From Bacillota bacterium (lineage in GTDB: Bacteria > Bacillota > Bacilli > Calditerricolales > Calditerricolaceae), in assembly GCA_017577925.1 (NCBI GenBank), contig PKQU01000033.1, positions 1 to 12,840 of the forward strand: a stretch of 12,840 bases of DNA, given 5' to 3'. This document shows positions 1-6,139 of this stretch, one piece after another (the first letter of the stretch is position 1; each line of letters opens with the position of its first letter). The translations under genes and the position numbers were made by a program. The notes under the pieces were generated by a model, which was not told where the DNA came from, did not search any database, and saw only the letters and a program-made list of their open reading frames with translations.

Positions 1-873
1 CTCGCCGCGCGGGGGTGGACCGTTGCCGAGCTGCATGGCACCCGTGATCCGCTGTTCGGCGGCCGGCTCCCCGAGCCCACAGAAGCCCACTTGACGGCCC
101 TGCGCGAAGCGGTGGTGGCGGGCAAGGCCCACCTCGGGCTTGCCAACGATGGGGATGCCGACCGCTTCGGTGTGGTGGATGGCGACGGGACGTACCTGAC
201 GCCGAACCAGGTGCTGGTGCTCCTCGCCCATCACCTGCTGGCGCGGCGCGGATGGAAGGGCGCCCTCGTGCGCACCGTAGCCACAACCCATTTGCTCGAT
301 CGGGTGGCCGAGCGGTTCGGCGTGCCGCTGGTGGAGACGCCGGTCGGCTTCAAGTATGTCGGCGAGGCGATGCGCCGGCAGCCCGTTGTGGTGGGGGGCG
401 AAGAAAGCGGGGGCCTAAGCGTCCTCGGTCACATTCCCGAGAAGGACGGCATCCTGGCCAATTGCCTGATCGCCGAGATGCGCGCGGCGGAAGGGCGGTC
501 CTTGCGGGAGGCGCTGGCCGACCTGGAGCGGAAATATGGCCGCGCCGTACACAGGCGGTTGGACCTGCGCCTGCGCGACGACGTGAAACGGGTGTTGATA
601 GAGGCCCTTCGCCAAGCCCCTCCCTCGTCCCTCGGCGGCCGACGGGTACAGGAGGTATCCGCCGCAGACGGCGTCAAGTTGCGGCTTGAGGGCGATGCGT
701 GGGTGCTCGTGCGCCCCTCCGGCACAGAGCCGCTGATCCGGGTGTACCTGGAAGCGGAAACGGAGGCGCAACTCCAAGTGTTACAGGAGGCGGTGCGCAC
801 GTTGCTCGCGCGCGCCGAAGAACACGCGCGGGCGGTGCGGACCGGAAGCGAAAACGGCAACAGCCCCAGGTGA
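1..873 (+). CDS. Phosphoglucomutase/phosphomannomutase family protein, C-terminal part (5' end outside window)
   Basis: An alpha-D-phosphohexomutase, a cytoplasmic enzyme that moves phosphate between C1 and C6 of hexose phosphates through a phosphoserine and Mg2+. The frame is open from base 1 and gives 290 residues, so the N-terminal domain with the catalytic serine lies upstream. Numbering from the first visible codon, I see the metal-binding loop DGDADRF (about 50-56), the sugar-binding loop GEESGG (133-138) followed by GHIPEKDG (143-150), and the phosphate-binding loop RPSGTEP (238-244) of the C-terminal domain. This order and spacing is that of the family, and the visible part looks intact. 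Whether the substrate is glucose, mannose or glucosamine phosphate cannot be decided; the GEESGG/GHIPEKDG form suggests a PGM/PMM-type enzyme rather than GlmM. A TTG at 91 is internal and is not the start. The gene is convergent with comER and followed by a probable terminator. Confidence 0.9.
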   Translation, partial: LAARGWTVAELHGTRDPLFGGRLPEPTEAHLTALREAVVAGKAHLGLANDGDADRFGVVDGDGTYLTPNQVLVLLAHHLLARRGWKGALVRTVATTHLLDRVAERFGVPLVETPVGFKYVGEAMRRQPVVVGGEESGGLSVLGHIPEKDGILANCLIAEMRAAEGRSLREALADLERKYGRAVHRRLDLRLRDDVKRVLIEALRQAPPSSLGGRRVQEVSAADGVKLRLEGDAWVLVRPSGTEPLIRVYLEAETEAQLQVLQEAVRTLLARAEEHARAVRTGSENGNSPR

Positions 874-890
874 CAGCCCGGGGCTTTCTT
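862..890 (+). terminator. Probable intrinsic terminator of the phosphomutase gene
   Basis: AGCCCC (862-867) pairs with GGGGCT (880-885). The stem can be extended inward by GG/CC with one bulged A, and it is followed by TTCTT. The left arm overlaps the last codons of the phosphomutase gene. In the minus direction the hairpin has no T-run, so it probably stops only plus-strand transcription. The stem is short, hence moderate confidence. Confidence 0.55.
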
Positions 891-977
891 TACGTAGATA
901 AAATCAATTGGAAATGGAACGCGGTGGCAGGGAAACGCGCCCAGAAGGGAGAATCTTCAACCCTAATCCCAACGATT

Positions 978-1835
978 TCATGAAGGCGGTTCCGCGTCGG
1001 ACGGGCGCGGGGCGAGGCGGTGGAAGCGCTGGCGCACCTGTTCGACGTCCTCCTCGAACTTTTGCCGGGTACGGCGATACAGCCGGTCGAAGGTCCCGCG
1101 CGTCTCCGCTTCCAGCACGGCCAGCCCCGCGCCGGTCACCCCGCCGGGAACGCACACCCGCTGGCGAAGGGCTTCCAGGGTGAACGTACCGGTGGCCAGC
1201 AGGCGGCCAAAACCGATGGCCATCTCCGTGACCAGTTCCGTGGCCAGCGGCTTGGGCAATCCCGTTTCCCGTGTCGCCGCTTCGGCCATCTCCTGCAGGA
1301 GGAAGCTGAGGAAGGCAGGACCACAGCTGGAGAGATCGGAGGCGATGCGCGTCCACCGCTCGTCGATTTCCACGGGATGCCCGATGGCGTGGAGCCAGTC
1401 CAGCAGCTCGCGGTGGTCGGCGTCGGAAAACCGGGAGCCGCGAACGACGAGCAGGGCTCCGCTGAGCGCCCCGTTGGTGATGCTGGGGATGACCTTGGCT
1501 ACCTTGGCGTGCAGCAGGGCTTCCAGATCGGCGACGGACACCGGGCTGGTAATGGAAATCAGCCATTGTTCCGGACGCAGGCAATTGGCAATGCAATCGA
1601 GGACGTCGCTGTATTCCAGGGGCTTGACGCATACGAACATGCGGTCGCACGTGTGGGCCACCTGTTCGGCGTTCGGTGCCACGCGTACGCCCGGAAACCG
1701 CTCGGAAAGCGCATAGGCCTTGGCCAGTGTGCGGTTGGTCACCCACACCTGCTCGGGTCGAAGACGGCCCGAGACGAGAAAAGCCTCAACGAGGAGCGAT
1801 CCCATGCTACCGGTGCCGATAAAGCCAACGTTCAT
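978..1835 (-). CDS. comER: ComER, pyrroline-5-carboxylate reductase-like protein divergent to comEA
   Basis: A 285-residue protein of the ProC family fold. The N-terminal Rossmann domain opens with MNVGFIGTGSMG (GTGSMG at 7-12). The C-terminal dimerisation domain carries the SCGPAF segment (170-175) and PGGVTGAG (230-237), matching the SGSGPAY and PGGTT motifs of P5C reductase in degenerate form. In Bacillus subtilis comER is a proC-like gene transcribed divergently from comEA, and the arrangement is the same here, which is why I choose comER over proC. Its enzymatic role is not settled; in Bacillus the name reflects its position in the late competence locus. The ATG at 1835 is preceded by an AGGGGGA Shine-Dalgarno sequence at a suitable distance. 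The minus frame stays open upstream of this ATG, but that extension crosses the divergent promoter region and starts before the Rossmann motif, so it is rejected. I see no terminator with a T-run downstream. Confidence 0.88.
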   Translation of the reverse strand: MNVGFIGTGSMGSLLVEAFLVSGRLRPEQVWVTNRTLAKAYALSERFPGVRVAPNAEQVAHTCDRMFVCVKPLEYSDVLDCIANCLRPEQWLISITSPVSVADLEALLHAKVAKVIPSITNGALSGALLVVRGSRFSDADHRELLDWLHAIGHPVEIDERWTRIASDLSSCGPAFLSFLLQEMAEAATRETGLPKPLATELVTEMAIGFGRLLATGTFTLEALRQRVCVPGGVTGAGLAVLEAETRGTFDRLYRRTRQKFEEDVEQVRQRFHRLAPRPSDAEPPS

Positions 1836-1957
1836 CGCCGATCCCCCTATCTGCGGACGGTTCCCTTTTGGTTCATAGATATGCCTGGGTGCATTCGGCG
1901 ATGACGGCGGGCGAGGAGAACCGCCATCGGGTTGGACGCAAACGGGGAGGGGAAAAC

Positions 1958-2629
1958 ATGCGCGAATGGTTGGCAGAGTGGACGACGCGCGAACGCCGGC
2001 TGGCGGCAATGGTGGTTGTGCTGGCGGTGGCCGTGCTGAGCCTGTTTGCGTATATCCTCTGGGGGGAAACGCACGAGGCGACGTGGACGGCCGACCTGGC
2101 GGTTCCGGATGCGGCAGACGAAGCCGTCCCTGGGGCAGGGGTGCCGCGGGGAGCAGCGGAACACAATGCGCAGGCTGCCGGCCCAACCGAGCGACCCAAG
2201 ACGGTGACCGTTGACGTGAAGGGCGCGGTGAACCGACCGGGGGTGGTCGTTCTGCCTGAGGGAAGCCGCGTGCAAGACGCCGTGCGCGCTGCGGGTGGCC
2301 TCGCCCCGAACGCGGATGTTGAGCGGGTCAACCTTGCCGCGCCCCTTACCGACGGGATCGCCGTTGTCATTCCACGGCAAGGGGAAAATCCCGCTTTGGC
2401 GGGGGAGCTTGCCCCGACCGGCGCCGGACAAGGGGAAAAGCTGGATCTCAATCGGGCCACGGTGGCCGAGCTGGACGCGCTTCCCGGCATCGGCCCGTCA
2501 AAGGCGGCGGCAATCGTCAAGTACCGCGAGGAAAACGGCCCCTTTCGCGCGGTGGAGGACCTGTTGGACGTGCCCGGCATCGGTCCGGCGCTGTTGGAAC
2601 AGATCCGGGACCGCGTGGTGGTTCGATAA
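1958..2629 (+). CDS. comEA: ComEA, competence DNA receptor
   Basis: A membrane-anchored DNA-binding protein that takes up double-stranded DNA at the cell surface during natural transformation. It has 223 residues in the usual order for ComEA: a short cytoplasmic N terminus, one membrane segment (about 15-34), a low-complexity Ala/Glu/Pro linker (about 40-80), a SLBB-like domain starting near KTVTVDVKGAV (81-91), a second linker, and a C-terminal helix-hairpin-helix DNA-binding domain (about 162-223) with two GIGP turns (177-180 and 207-210). The length and domain order match intact Bacillus ComEA. The ATG at 1958 follows the GGGGAGGGG Shine-Dalgarno sequence and gives a normal N terminus; a TTG at 1868 in frame is too far upstream. 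No ComK-type box was recognised in the comER-comEA gap. Oddly, comEB and comEC are not downstream, where a sugar cluster begins instead. Confidence 0.95.
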   Translation: MREWLAEWTTRERRLAAMVVVLAVAVLSLFAYILWGETHEATWTADLAVPDAADEAVPGAGVPRGAAEHNAQAAGPTERPKTVTVDVKGAVNRPGVVVLPEGSRVQDAVRAAGGLAPNADVERVNLAAPLTDGIAVVIPRQGENPALAGELAPTGAGQGEKLDLNRATVAELDALPGIGPSKAAAIVKYREENGPFRAVEDLLDVPGIGPALLEQIRDRVVVR

Positions 2630-2648
2630 AAAACGAGCACCCGTTCGC

Positions 2649-2683
2649 TTGACACATGGGAAAAATTTTTGATCTTTTATAAA
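2649..2683 (+). promoter_or_regulatory. Candidate promoter of the sugar cluster
   Basis: A perfect -35 TTGACA (2649-2654) lies just after comEA. The -10 is uncertain: GATCTT (2671-2676) is at a good 16-bp spacing but matches only three consensus bases, while TATAAA (2678-2683) matches well but lies 23 bp from the -35. Transcription from here would give a leader of roughly 180 nt before the first dehydrogenase gene, with the cre and the palindromic operator inside it, so CcpA and LacI-type repressors would act as roadblocks. The AT-rich stretch contrasts with the surrounding GC-rich DNA. The rest of the 238-nt gap holds only these two sites and a weak CGGA/TCCG hairpin before a T7 run (2712-2730). 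Confidence 0.4.
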
Positions 2684-2755
2684 AAGGGGGATCATAAAGG
2701 AGAATGGAAGTCGGAAGGAATCCGTTTTTTTGGGGGTGAGACGGGTACGCAGGTT

Positions 2756-2769
2756 TGAAAGCGTTACCA
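2756..2769 (+). promoter_or_regulatory. cre site (CcpA catabolite repression operator)
   Basis: TGAAAGCGTTACCA agrees with every position of the Bacillus cre consensus TGWAARCGYTWNCW. It lies about 70-80 nt downstream of the candidate promoter and 112 nt before the first dehydrogenase ATG, so CcpA-HPr(Ser-P) would probably act as a roadblock. This fits glucose repression of a secondary-sugar cluster. Confidence 0.75.
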
Positions 2770-2797
2770 AGATGTGCGGACTTTCTCTTTTTTCGGG

Positions 2798-2817
2798 GAT
2801 TGAAATCGATTTCAATC
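2798..2817. promoter_or_regulatory. Perfect 20-bp palindrome, probable primary operator of the LacI-family regulator
   Basis: GATTGAAATCGATTTCAATC is its own reverse complement over all 20 bp. The central CG flanked by A/T-rich half-sites (GAAATC/GATTTC) is typical of LacI/GalR-family operators, and a LacI-family gene lies in the same cluster (3942-5018). The site is 50 nt upstream of the first dehydrogenase ATG, where a bound repressor would block transcription of the cluster. The assignment to this particular regulator is inference from proximity. Confidence 0.75.
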
Positions 2818-2867
2818 TCGACGGACGTCGCAGCAGCCACACCAGCGACGCGGAAAGGGGTAGGAGG

Positions 2868-3938
2868 ATGGAACACCGGCTGGGCATCATCGGAGCCGGC
2901 GGCATCGCCCGGGAGGTTCACGTGCCCGTGCTGCGGACCTTTTCCGACGTCAAGATTGTCGCCGTAGCCGATGCAGATCGAGCGGCGGCTGAACGATTGG
3001 CCGGTGTGCACGGGATTCCCTATGTGATGACGGACTACCGTGAGTTGCTTGCGCGCTCCGATGTCGACGTCGTGTTGATCAGCACGCCGAATCACCTCCA
3101 CGCCGAGATGGCCGTTGCCGCCCTCGAGGCGGGGAAGCATGTCCTGCTCGAAAAGCCGATGGCTACCTGTGCCGCGGAAGCGGAACGCATTGCCGCCAAG
3201 GCCCGCGAATGCGGCCGCATCCTCATGGTCGGCATGAACAACCGCTTTCGCCCCGATGCCCAGCAACTGAAGCGGTACCTGGAGGGTGGGGCCTTCGGGG
3301 ACGTCTACCACGTCCGCACCGGATGGCTGCGGCGAGCGGGCATTCCTTCGTGGAGCCGGTGGTTTACCGACAAGGCACGCGCCGGCGGCGGGGTGCTGCT
3401 TGACATTGGCGTGCACATGCTCGACTTGGCGTTGTGGCTGCTCGGAAACCCCCGGGTGGTTCTGGTGACCGGGAAAACCTTCCAAACCTTCACCCGTCCC
3501 GAGGCACGCCAGACGCGCATGTGGGCGCCGGCGGCATCCGACGGCGCCTATGACGTGGAAGACTTCGCCGTGGCCTTTCTCCATCTGGAAACGGGTGCCA
3601 CGCTGACCCTCGAGGTGAGCTGGGCGGCCAACCTGGCGCGTGACGTACAGTTTGTGCACCTGTTTGGGACAGGAGCCGGCGCGGTGTTGGAAGAAATCGA
3701 TTTCAGTGACCGCCGCTTCACGGTGTACACCGAGCGGTTCGGATGCCTGGTTGACGAATCGCCCCGGGTTAAGTGGGAGCCGTGGGGCGACCGCGTGGCG
3801 ATGTGGCGGCACTTCTTGGACTGCGTGAAGACGGGGCAGCCCCCCAGCGCGGCGGTAGAGGAGGCCGTGCAGGTACAGCGCATCCTTGACGCCATCTACA
3901 CCGCTTCCGAAACCGGTCAGCCGGTTGCCCTGAGGTGA
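2868..3938 (+). CDS. Gfo/Idh/MocA-family NAD(P)-dependent sugar dehydrogenase 1
   Basis: A 356-residue cytoplasmic oxidoreductase predicted to oxidise or reduce a sugar, inositol or glycoside hydroxyl with NAD(P). The N-terminal Rossmann domain starts with IIGAGGIA (7-14); an acidic residue after the second strand (VAVADAD, 32-37) suggests NAD preference. The family EKP motif is at 95-97 (Lys96), and the C-terminal domain has LLDIGVHMLD with Asp179 and His183, the usual catalytic pair. The length is typical and all key residues are present. The ATG at 2868 directly abuts AGGAGG (2862-2867), too close to use; AAAGGGG (2854-2860), seven bases upstream, is the likelier ribosome site, and the Rossmann fold begins immediately, so no other start fits. 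First gene of the cluster, 3 nt before the regulator. Its coding sequence contains a copy of the operator core. The substrate is unknown; inositol, a keto-sugar or a glycoside are all possible. Confidence 0.9.
   Translation: MEHRLGIIGAGGIAREVHVPVLRTFSDVKIVAVADADRAAAERLAGVHGIPYVMTDYRELLARSDVDVVLISTPNHLHAEMAVAALEAGKHVLLEKPMATCAAEAERIAAKARECGRILMVGMNNRFRPDAQQLKRYLEGGAFGDVYHVRTGWLRRAGIPSWSRWFTDKARAGGGVLLDIGVHMLDLALWLLGNPRVVLVTGKTFQTFTRPEARQTRMWAPAASDGAYDVEDFAVAFLHLETGATLTLEVSWAANLARDVQFVHLFGTGAGAVLEEIDFSDRRFTVYTERFGCLVDESPRVKWEPWGDRVAMWRHFLDCVKTGQPPSAAVEEAVQVQRILDAIYTASETGQPVALR
3693..3704. promoter_or_regulatory. Internal copy of the operator core (possible auxiliary operator)
   Basis: GAAATCGATTTC is a perfect 12-bp palindrome identical to the core of the upstream operator (2802-2813); the shared stretch runs to 13 bases including the following A. 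It lies within dehydrogenase gene 1, over Glu-Ile-Asp-Phe codons, 891 bp from the first site centre to centre. This resembles the lac O1/O2 layout and would allow a tetrameric or paired repressor to loop DNA. Function is inferred. Confidence 0.5.
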
Positions 3939-3941
3939 CGG

Positions 3942-5018
3942 ATGGCGACGATTCGGGATGTGGCCAAGCTGGCCCGCGTCTCTCCTGCGACGGTCTCCCG
4001 CGTGCTGTCCGGAAAAGGTGCGGTGTCAGAGGCGACGCGCCGCCGCGTGCTCGACGCGATGGCCGCGCTCAACTATGAACCCAACGCCTTGGGACGTAAC
4101 TTGCGCAAGCAGGAGACGAAGACGGTCATCGTTCTGATTCCCGACATCAAGAACCCGTTCTTTTCCGAGATCATCCGCGGCATTGAGGATGTGGCCATTC
4201 GCGAGGGGTACACCATCCTCCTCGGCAACACCGACAACGACGTCAAGCGGGAAGCGGAATACCTGCGGATCCTGAATGCCAAGCGGGCCGACGGACTGAT
4301 CCTCACCACGGCGCGGGTGGAGAAGGACCACATCCTTGCGCTGGCGCGCCAAAAGCCGGTCGTCCTCGCCTGCGAATACCTCCTCGATGCCGACGTGCCG
4401 TCCGTTTCCATCGACAACGTGTCGAGCGCGCGCAAGGCAACGGCTCATCTCCTGTCGCTGGGGCACACCCGTATCGCCCATTTGACGGGTCCGCTCCACG
4501 TCATCATCTCCCGTGACCGCCTGCAGGGCTATCAGCAAGCGCTGCACCAGCACGGGCTTTCCGTCGATCCGGCCCTGGTGCAAGAAGGTGACTGGACCCT
4601 TGATTCGGGTTATCTTCTGATGCGCAAGCTGCTCGCCCTCGCGCACCCGCCTACGGCCGTGTTTGCCGCCAACGACGAGATGGCCATTGGCGCGATTCGC
4701 GCGGTCCGCGAACGGGGCTTGCGGGTACCGGACGACATCGCCATCGTGGGTTTTGATGACATTGCCTATGCCGCGTACGTCGATCCGCCGCTGACGACGG
4801 TCGCCCAACCGTGCTATGAAATTGGGCGGACGGCGATGGAGATGGTCCTGCACCTGATCCGCGGCGAGCCGATTCCGCAGCCGCAGCGGGTGCTGGAAGA
4901 TCGCCTGGTCATCCGCCGTTCCTGCGGGACCCCCCGGCGGAGGAACGACAAGGGCAGTGGAGCCAGGATGCCGGTTGAAGGCCCGATTCACCAATCCAAG
5001 GGGAGGGGCAAGGCATGA
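3942..5018 (+). CDS. LacI/GalR-family transcriptional regulator
   Basis: A 358-residue repressor likely controlling this cluster in response to an imported sugar or metabolite. The N-terminal helix-turn-helix is TIRDVAKLARVSPATVSRVLSG (3-24), followed by the hinge helix region near ALGRNLRK (49-56), then a periplasmic-binding-protein-like sensor core from about 60 to 332 with family landmarks PDIKNPFFSEIIRGIE, SIDNVSSARKATAHLLSLGH, AANDEMAIGAIRAVRERGLRVPDDIAIVGFDD and PPLTTVAQP. The C terminus after RRSCGTP carries about 25 extra basic, Gly-rich residues that are probably disordered. The ATG at 3942 is 3 nt after the preceding stop, with GAGGTGA as ribosome site; the stop overlaps the next start as ATGA, indicating translational coupling. 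Lying inside the operon it would be autoregulated through the palindrome at 2798-2817. The effector cannot be told from sequence. Confidence 0.93.
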   Translation: MATIRDVAKLARVSPATVSRVLSGKGAVSEATRRRVLDAMAALNYEPNALGRNLRKQETKTVIVLIPDIKNPFFSEIIRGIEDVAIREGYTILLGNTDNDVKREAEYLRILNAKRADGLILTTARVEKDHILALARQKPVVLACEYLLDADVPSVSIDNVSSARKATAHLLSLGHTRIAHLTGPLHVIISRDRLQGYQQALHQHGLSVDPALVQEGDWTLDSGYLLMRKLLALAHPPTAVFAANDEMAIGAIRAVRERGLRVPDDIAIVGFDDIAYAAYVDPPLTTVAQPCYEIGRTAMEMVLHLIRGEPIPQPQRVLEDRLVIRRSCGTPRRRNDKGSGARMPVEGPIHQSKGRGKA

Positions 5019-6043
5019 ATCCGATTCGTGTTGGCGTGATCGGATGCGGCAGCATCGCCAAGCATCGCCATCTGCCGGAGTACGCCGCCAATCCGCACGC
5101 CCAAATCGTGGCCGTGTGTGACGTTGTCCGTGAGCGCGCCGAAGCGGCTGCCAGCCGTTACGGGGCCGAGGCGTACACCGATTGGCGGGCCATGCTAAAG
5201 CGCGGCGACCTCGATGCCGTCAGCGTCTGCACACCGAACGACTTGCATGGGCCGATCACCATTGCCGCTCTGGAGGCAGGCATCCACGTCCTGTGCGAAA
5301 AGCCGATGGCCACGTCGGCGGAGGAAGCGGAGGCGATGATCCGCGCCGCCGAATCCAGCGGCAAAATCCTGATGATTGCCCACAACCAGCGGTTCATGAA
5401 GGCGCACGTAAAGGCCAAGCAGATCCTCTCCTCCGGCGCTCTAGGACGTGTGCTCACCTTCCGCACCACCTTCGGCCATGCCGGTCCGGAGACGTGGAGC
5501 GTCGAGGGGGCAGGTGGGTGGTTTTTCCGCAAGGAACGGGCCTTCCTCGGCGCCCTCGGCGACCTGGGCATCCACAAGGTCGACCTCTTGCGCTGGCTCC
5601 TCGACGATGAAATTGTGGAAGTGGCGGCGCTGATGGGCACGCTGGAGAAGGCCGATACCGACGTGGAAGACAACGCGGTATGCATTCTGCGCACGCGCCG
5701 GGGCGTCATCGGTACGATGGTGTCCAGCTGGACCTACAAGCCCTACGAGGACAACAGCACGGTCCTTTACTGTGAGCGCGGCACGCTGCGTATCGGCGAA
5801 AACCCCGATTACCAGGTGGTGGTCGACTACGCCGGCGGCGAGCGGGAGCTGCACCGCGTCGGGAAGATCCAGACCAACGAAGAGGGCGGACAGACGGCCA
5901 GCGGGGTCATCGACGCGTTCCTCGAGAGCATCGTCAAGGGAACGCCGCCGCTCGTGCCCGGCGAGGAAGGGTACCGCTCGCTCAAGGTGATCCTTGCCGC
6001 GGTGAAGTCGGCCGAGACGAAGCGCGTCGTGGCGGTGGAATGA
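5015..6043 (+). CDS. Gfo/Idh/MocA-family NAD(P)-dependent sugar dehydrogenase 2
   Basis: A 342-residue oxidoreductase of the same family as dehydrogenase 1 but clearly diverged. The Rossmann motif is GVIGCGSIA (7-15), EKP is at 95-97 (Lys96), and the C-terminal domain has GDLGIHKVDLLRWLL with Asp183 and His187 as the presumed catalytic pair, so it should be active. The ATG at 5015 overlaps the regulator's stop (ATGA), and AGGGGAGGGG lies just upstream as ribosome site. Having two such enzymes in one operon is typical of pathways where one enzyme makes a keto intermediate and another reduces it back at a different carbon (for example inositol epimerisation), or where each acts on a different sugar unit. 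Which applies here is unknown. An intergenic gap of 96 nt with an operator-like site follows. Confidence 0.9.
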   Translation: MNPIRVGVIGCGSIAKHRHLPEYAANPHAQIVAVCDVVRERAEAAASRYGAEAYTDWRAMLKRGDLDAVSVCTPNDLHGPITIAALEAGIHVLCEKPMATSAEEAEAMIRAAESSGKILMIAHNQRFMKAHVKAKQILSSGALGRVLTFRTTFGHAGPETWSVEGAGGWFFRKERAFLGALGDLGIHKVDLLRWLLDDEIVEVAALMGTLEKADTDVEDNAVCILRTRRGVIGTMVSSWTYKPYEDNSTVLYCERGTLRIGENPDYQVVVDYAGGERELHRVGKIQTNEEGGQTASGVIDAFLESIVKGTPPLVPGEEGYRSLKVILAAVKSAETKRVVAVE

Positions 6044-6075
6044 GCGGCGCGGTCCGTTGAACGACTTTGGTGAAA

Positions 6076-6091
6076 CCGAAAACGTTTTAGG
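6076..6091. promoter_or_regulatory. Imperfect palindrome resembling a LacI-type operator or degenerate cre
   Basis: CCGAAAACGTTTTAGG is palindromic apart from one G/A position, with a perfect AAAACGTTTT core. It shares the pattern GAAAnCGnTTT with the cluster's 20-bp operator and misses the cre consensus at three positions. It sits in the 96-nt gap before the isomerase gene, the first real gap after dehydrogenase 1, so it may mark an internal control point. No convincing promoter hexamers are seen beside it. Confidence 0.4.
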
Positions 6092-6139
6092 CGCCCGGCG
6101 AAGACCGCGGGTGCCCAACCCAGGGGAGGAGGAGTGCCG

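Noticed and set aside
904..1904. Open frames on both strands overlapping comER (minus 904-1746, plus 1020-1904)
   Set aside because: comER has clear family motifs, a good ribosome site and expected synteny; these frames have neither domain nor start context.
1836..1957. Divergent promoters and ComK boxes sought in the comER-comEA gap
   Set aside because: No AAAA-N5-TTTT box pair and no convincing -35/-10 set on either strand; only the two ribosome sites are clear.
2670..2694. TGATC...GATCA inverted repeat after comEA, considered as a comEA terminator
   Set aside because: Only five outer base pairs with an AT-rich unpaired interior and no downstream T-run; it also overlaps the candidate promoter.
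2704..2739. Tiny 11-codon frame in the leader of the sugar cluster (possible leader peptide)
   Set aside because: The AAGGAG is only one base from the ATG, the codons show no regulatory pattern, and no attenuator hairpins could be paired convincingly.
6091..6116. GCGCCC/GGGTGC hairpin considered as a terminator before the isomerase gene
   Set aside because: Includes a wobble pair, a large irregular loop and no T tract.
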